From Bradyrhizobium septentrionale (lineage in GTDB: Bacteria > Pseudomonadota > Alphaproteobacteria > Rhizobiales > Xanthobacteraceae): 64,000 bases of DNA. Made by a program: the position numbers and the translations under genes. The notes below the pieces were generated by a model. That model saw nothing but the letters and a program-made list of their open reading frames with translations, had not been told where the DNA came from and did not search any database. Positions 62,195 through 64,000 of the stretch are shown in pieces. Numbering within the stretch: position 1 is the first letter of the stretch; each line of letters opens with the position of its first letter. Location of the stretch: positions 1,240,001 to 1,304,000 of the forward strand of contig NZ_CP088285.1 in assembly GCF_011516645.4 (NCBI RefSeq), in the 5' to 3' direction.

Positions 62195-63265
62195 TCACCG
62201 CGAGCCGGCCAGGAGACCCGGCCTGTCATCGACTGGAGCCTGACGCACGCGCGGGATGATCTCCTTGGCAAAGCGCTCCATCTCGGCTTCGAACGGCTGG
62301 AATTGCAGCATGAACAGTTCAATGCCGGCGGCATGAAATGCCCTGATACGCGCAGCCACCTCGTCATAGCTTCCGACCAGCCCGGCGGCCGTTCCGCCAT
62401 TGCTGCCGACCCGCGCCGATTTCTGCATCGTCTGCATCATCACGACCTTGGGATCGGTGTTCTGCCTCTGGATCGCCTTGCTTGAGAGATCGAGCAACCT
62501 TTCATAGGCCGCCTCGGCCTCGGCCTGCGTCTCGCGCGCGATCACAAAGGCGGACAGCCCAAACCGAAGTGGAGCCGCCGTTCTCGGCCGGACGGCAACA
62601 TCGGCGATCAGGCCAGCAACGTCGTCGAGCGGCTGCCCATTGATGAACCAGACGTCGCCGTGCTCGGCGACCAAGGCACGCGCCGGCTCGGATTCACCGC
62701 CGACATAGATCAGCGGCCGTGGCCGGTAGAGGCTTGCGGGCCGCAAGACGTAGTCCCTGATATCGAAATGCTCACCCTTGTAGGTCAGCCGCTCGCCCTG
62801 CATCAGGCGCGACACCACGGTGACCCACTCGCGGCCGTAGGCATAACGGGCGTCGTGCTCCGCAAGGCCGATGCCTGCCTTGTCGAGCTCGGGCCGGTTC
62901 CATGCATTGACCAGATTGATCGCAAAGCGGCCGCGGCTGATGTTCTCGATCCCGAGCGCAAGCTTCGCCAGCACAACCGGATGATAGAGATAGGGCTTGA
63001 TCGCGGCGATGATCTCGATCCGGCTGGTCAACGCGGCCAGTGCGGCCGCCGCGCTCCAGGCCTCGAGCTGATCGAGATCCTCCTGGTGCGGATTGATCGT
63101 GTGCTGCGCAATCAGCGTGGAGTCGTACCCCAGCGCCTCCGCCGCGAGCACGAGATCGCGGTTGCGTTCCCATGATGCATCATAGGGCTCATCGGGATCC
63201 TGATAGGCGGCGCGCGAACCGTGCACCAGCGCCCAGATGCCGAAGCGAAGCGGTCGTGTCGTCAT
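62195..63265 (-). CDS. SsuD-like LLM flavin-dependent monooxygenase
   Basis: A 356-residue TIM-barrel FMNH2-dependent monooxygenase of the alkanesulfonate/dimethylsulfone type. Visible features are LRFGIWALVHGSRAAYQDPD, AAEALGYDSTLIAQHTINPH, AAIKPYLYHPVVLAKLALGI, RFAINLVNAWNRPEL, AYGREWVTVVSRLMQGE and PLIYVGGESEPARAL. These match SsuD/SfnG-like proteins, in which the NxVxGW-type strand binds flavin phosphate. The ATG at 63265 has GGAG nine bases upstream; a 69-residue upstream extension lacks similarity. It diverges from the acyl-CoA-dehydrogenase-like gene. Confidence 0.9.
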   Translation of the reverse strand: MTTRPLRFGIWALVHGSRAAYQDPDEPYDASWERNRDLVLAAEALGYDSTLIAQHTINPHQEDLDQLEAWSAAAALAALTSRIEIIAAIKPYLYHPVVLAKLALGIENISRGRFAINLVNAWNRPELDKAGIGLAEHDARYAYGREWVTVVSRLMQGERLTYKGEHFDIRDYVLRPASLYRPRPLIYVGGESEPARALVAEHGDVWFINGQPLDDVAGLIADVAVRPRTAAPLRFGLSAFVIARETQAEAEAAYERLLDLSSKAIQRQNTDPKVVMMQTMQKSARVGSNGGTAAGLVGSYDEVAARIRAFHAAGIELFMLQFQPFEAEMERFAKEIIPRVRQAPVDDRPGLLAGSR

Positions 63266-63537
63266 TGGCGATCTCCGAATTGCGTTTGCCGCTCCGCTTG
63301 TGTGGAAATCGCGGCGAGAGATCAAGCAACGGCGCATCAAAAGATTTTCCTTGCTGCTCGGCGCGCGCAGACAAATCAGAAAACTCCGAATCCCGCGACA
63401 ATTGAAAAACCGCTCTATTTCTGTCCACGAAAAATCGTGGGACAGTTTGCAACATGTGCACGATGCCGGCATTCGACCTCAGGTCGAACAAGTAACCGAG
63501 CAAGATCACCAACCATCCCCATCCCAGGTCGACATCC

Positions 63538-64000
63538 ATGAACAAGCCCGTGCCCGCCACCTCGCTGCAACCGTCCGACCGCCTGGATAGCCGTCCCCCC
63601 GACATCGACGCGCTGCTGCGCCGCATCGCCGAGGGTGCGAGCAAGCGCGAGCGCGAGCGTGTCCTGCCATTCACTGAGATTGATCTCATCCGCAAGGCAC
63701 GTCTCGGCGCGCTACGGCTTCCGGTCGAGGCCGGCGGCGCGGGGGCGTCGATCCGCGCCCTGTTCGAGATGGTCATCCGGCTCGGCGCGGCCGACGCCAA
63801 TGTCGCGCACATCCTGCGCAACCATTTCAGCGTGGTCGAGCGGCTGGTGCGCCGGCCACAGGACGAGCAGCACCGGAAATGGCAAAAGGCCGTCGCCGAT
63901 GGAGCGATCATCGGACTCGCGGCCACCGAGCTCGATACGCCGAAGGTCGGCAATGTCACGCCGAACACGACGCTGACCGCCGATGGCGACGACTATCTCC
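63538..64000 (+). CDS. Acyl-CoA dehydrogenase-like flavoprotein (SfnB/DszC type), N-terminal part
   Basis: Only the first ~154 residues are present; the frame is open to the window end. After MNKPVPATSLQPSDR, the N-terminal helical domain of the acyl-CoA dehydrogenase superfamily appears (LPFTEIDLIRKARLGALRLP, VEAGGAGASIRALFEMVIRL, GAADANVAHILRNHF) and then the start of the middle domain (WQKAVADGAIIGLAATE). In sulfur clusters such proteins (SfnB, DszC) act as flavin-dependent oxygenases of sulfur compounds rather than dehydrogenases. The ATG is at 63538. Confidence 0.82.
   Translation, partial: MNKPVPATSLQPSDRLDSRPPDIDALLRRIAEGASKRERERVLPFTEIDLIRKARLGALRLPVEAGGAGASIRALFEMVIRLGAADANVAHILRNHFSVVERLVRRPQDEQHRKWQKAVADGAIIGLAATELDTPKVGNVTPNTTLTADGDDYL

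Overview
The window reads as chromosome of a GC-rich alphaproteobacterium, most likely Bradyrhizobium or a close Nitrobacteraceae relative. This rests on gene content and protein style: a gcl/IclR/TtuD/pyruvate kinase block, an ExoF-type export protein, the type of Ig-like repeat, and clustered flavin monooxygenases with MetNIQ. No marker gene settles the genus. I see no tRNA, rRNA, CRISPR array or prophage.

Layout. (1) 1-9.3 kb: two-carbon acid metabolism. gcl (frameshifted and cut by the left edge) and an IclR regulator lie on the minus strand. Diverging from them is a plus-strand run of CBS protein, ketopantoate-reductase-like enzyme, FAH-family enzyme, OxlT-like carrier, glycerate 2-kinase and pyruvate kinase. 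(2) 9.4-32.4 kb: a Wzx/Wzy-type exopolysaccharide locus. It holds two divergent LuxR-type regulators with degenerate receivers, galE, a BcsL/CelD-like acyltransferase, a glutamine-dependent asparagine synthase-like amidotransferase, an ExoF-like export protein, a polyprenyl-P sugar transferase, a Wzz-like protein without kinase, flippase, FkbM methyltransferase, polysaccharide deacetylase, two GT4 glycosyltransferases around a radical SAM enzyme, a polymerase/ligase, a Sec-exported protein of unknown family, and a SAM methyltransferase. (3) 32.8-39.5 kb: a type I secretion locus. Its non-RTX cargo shares a ~200-residue domain with the Sec-exported protein of the EPS locus. Its ABC transporter carries two tandem C39-like domains, followed by an HlyD adaptor. 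A related ~240 bp leader precedes both cargo and transporter. (4) 39.6-42.4 kb: a minus-strand gene for a 913-residue protein with about a dozen ~49-residue coiled-coil repeats. (5) 42.3-49.1 kb: gene debris (DsrE fragment, cyclase remnant, deleted methylase, metQ remnant, a ~325 bp duplication) around an intact VanZ-like gene and an A-T-TE synthetase. (6) 48.9-51.2 kb: secreted DsrE-like protein, an unknown secreted protein and an orphan TAXI binding protein. (7) 51.9-64 kb: organosulfur/methionine cluster with metY-metQ, a flavoprotein-ferredoxin-metN-metI-metQ operon, three LLM flavin monooxygenases (one frameshifted) and the start of an acyl-CoA-dehydrogenase-like gene.

How the parts work together (inference). 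Region 1 would take up oxalate-type acids and carry glyoxylate through tartronate semialdehyde and glycerate to pyruvate. Regions 2-3 look like one surface-matrix programme: a repeat-unit polysaccharide plus two exported proteins with the same new domain, one leaving by Sec and one by a dedicated type I exporter. Region 7 would import sulfonate- or methionine-like compounds, release sulfur with flavin monooxygenases fed by redox partners, and fix sulfide with MetY.

The strongest candidate for an undescribed system is 30.3-39.5 kb: the shared domain, the double-C39 transporter and the duplicated leader.
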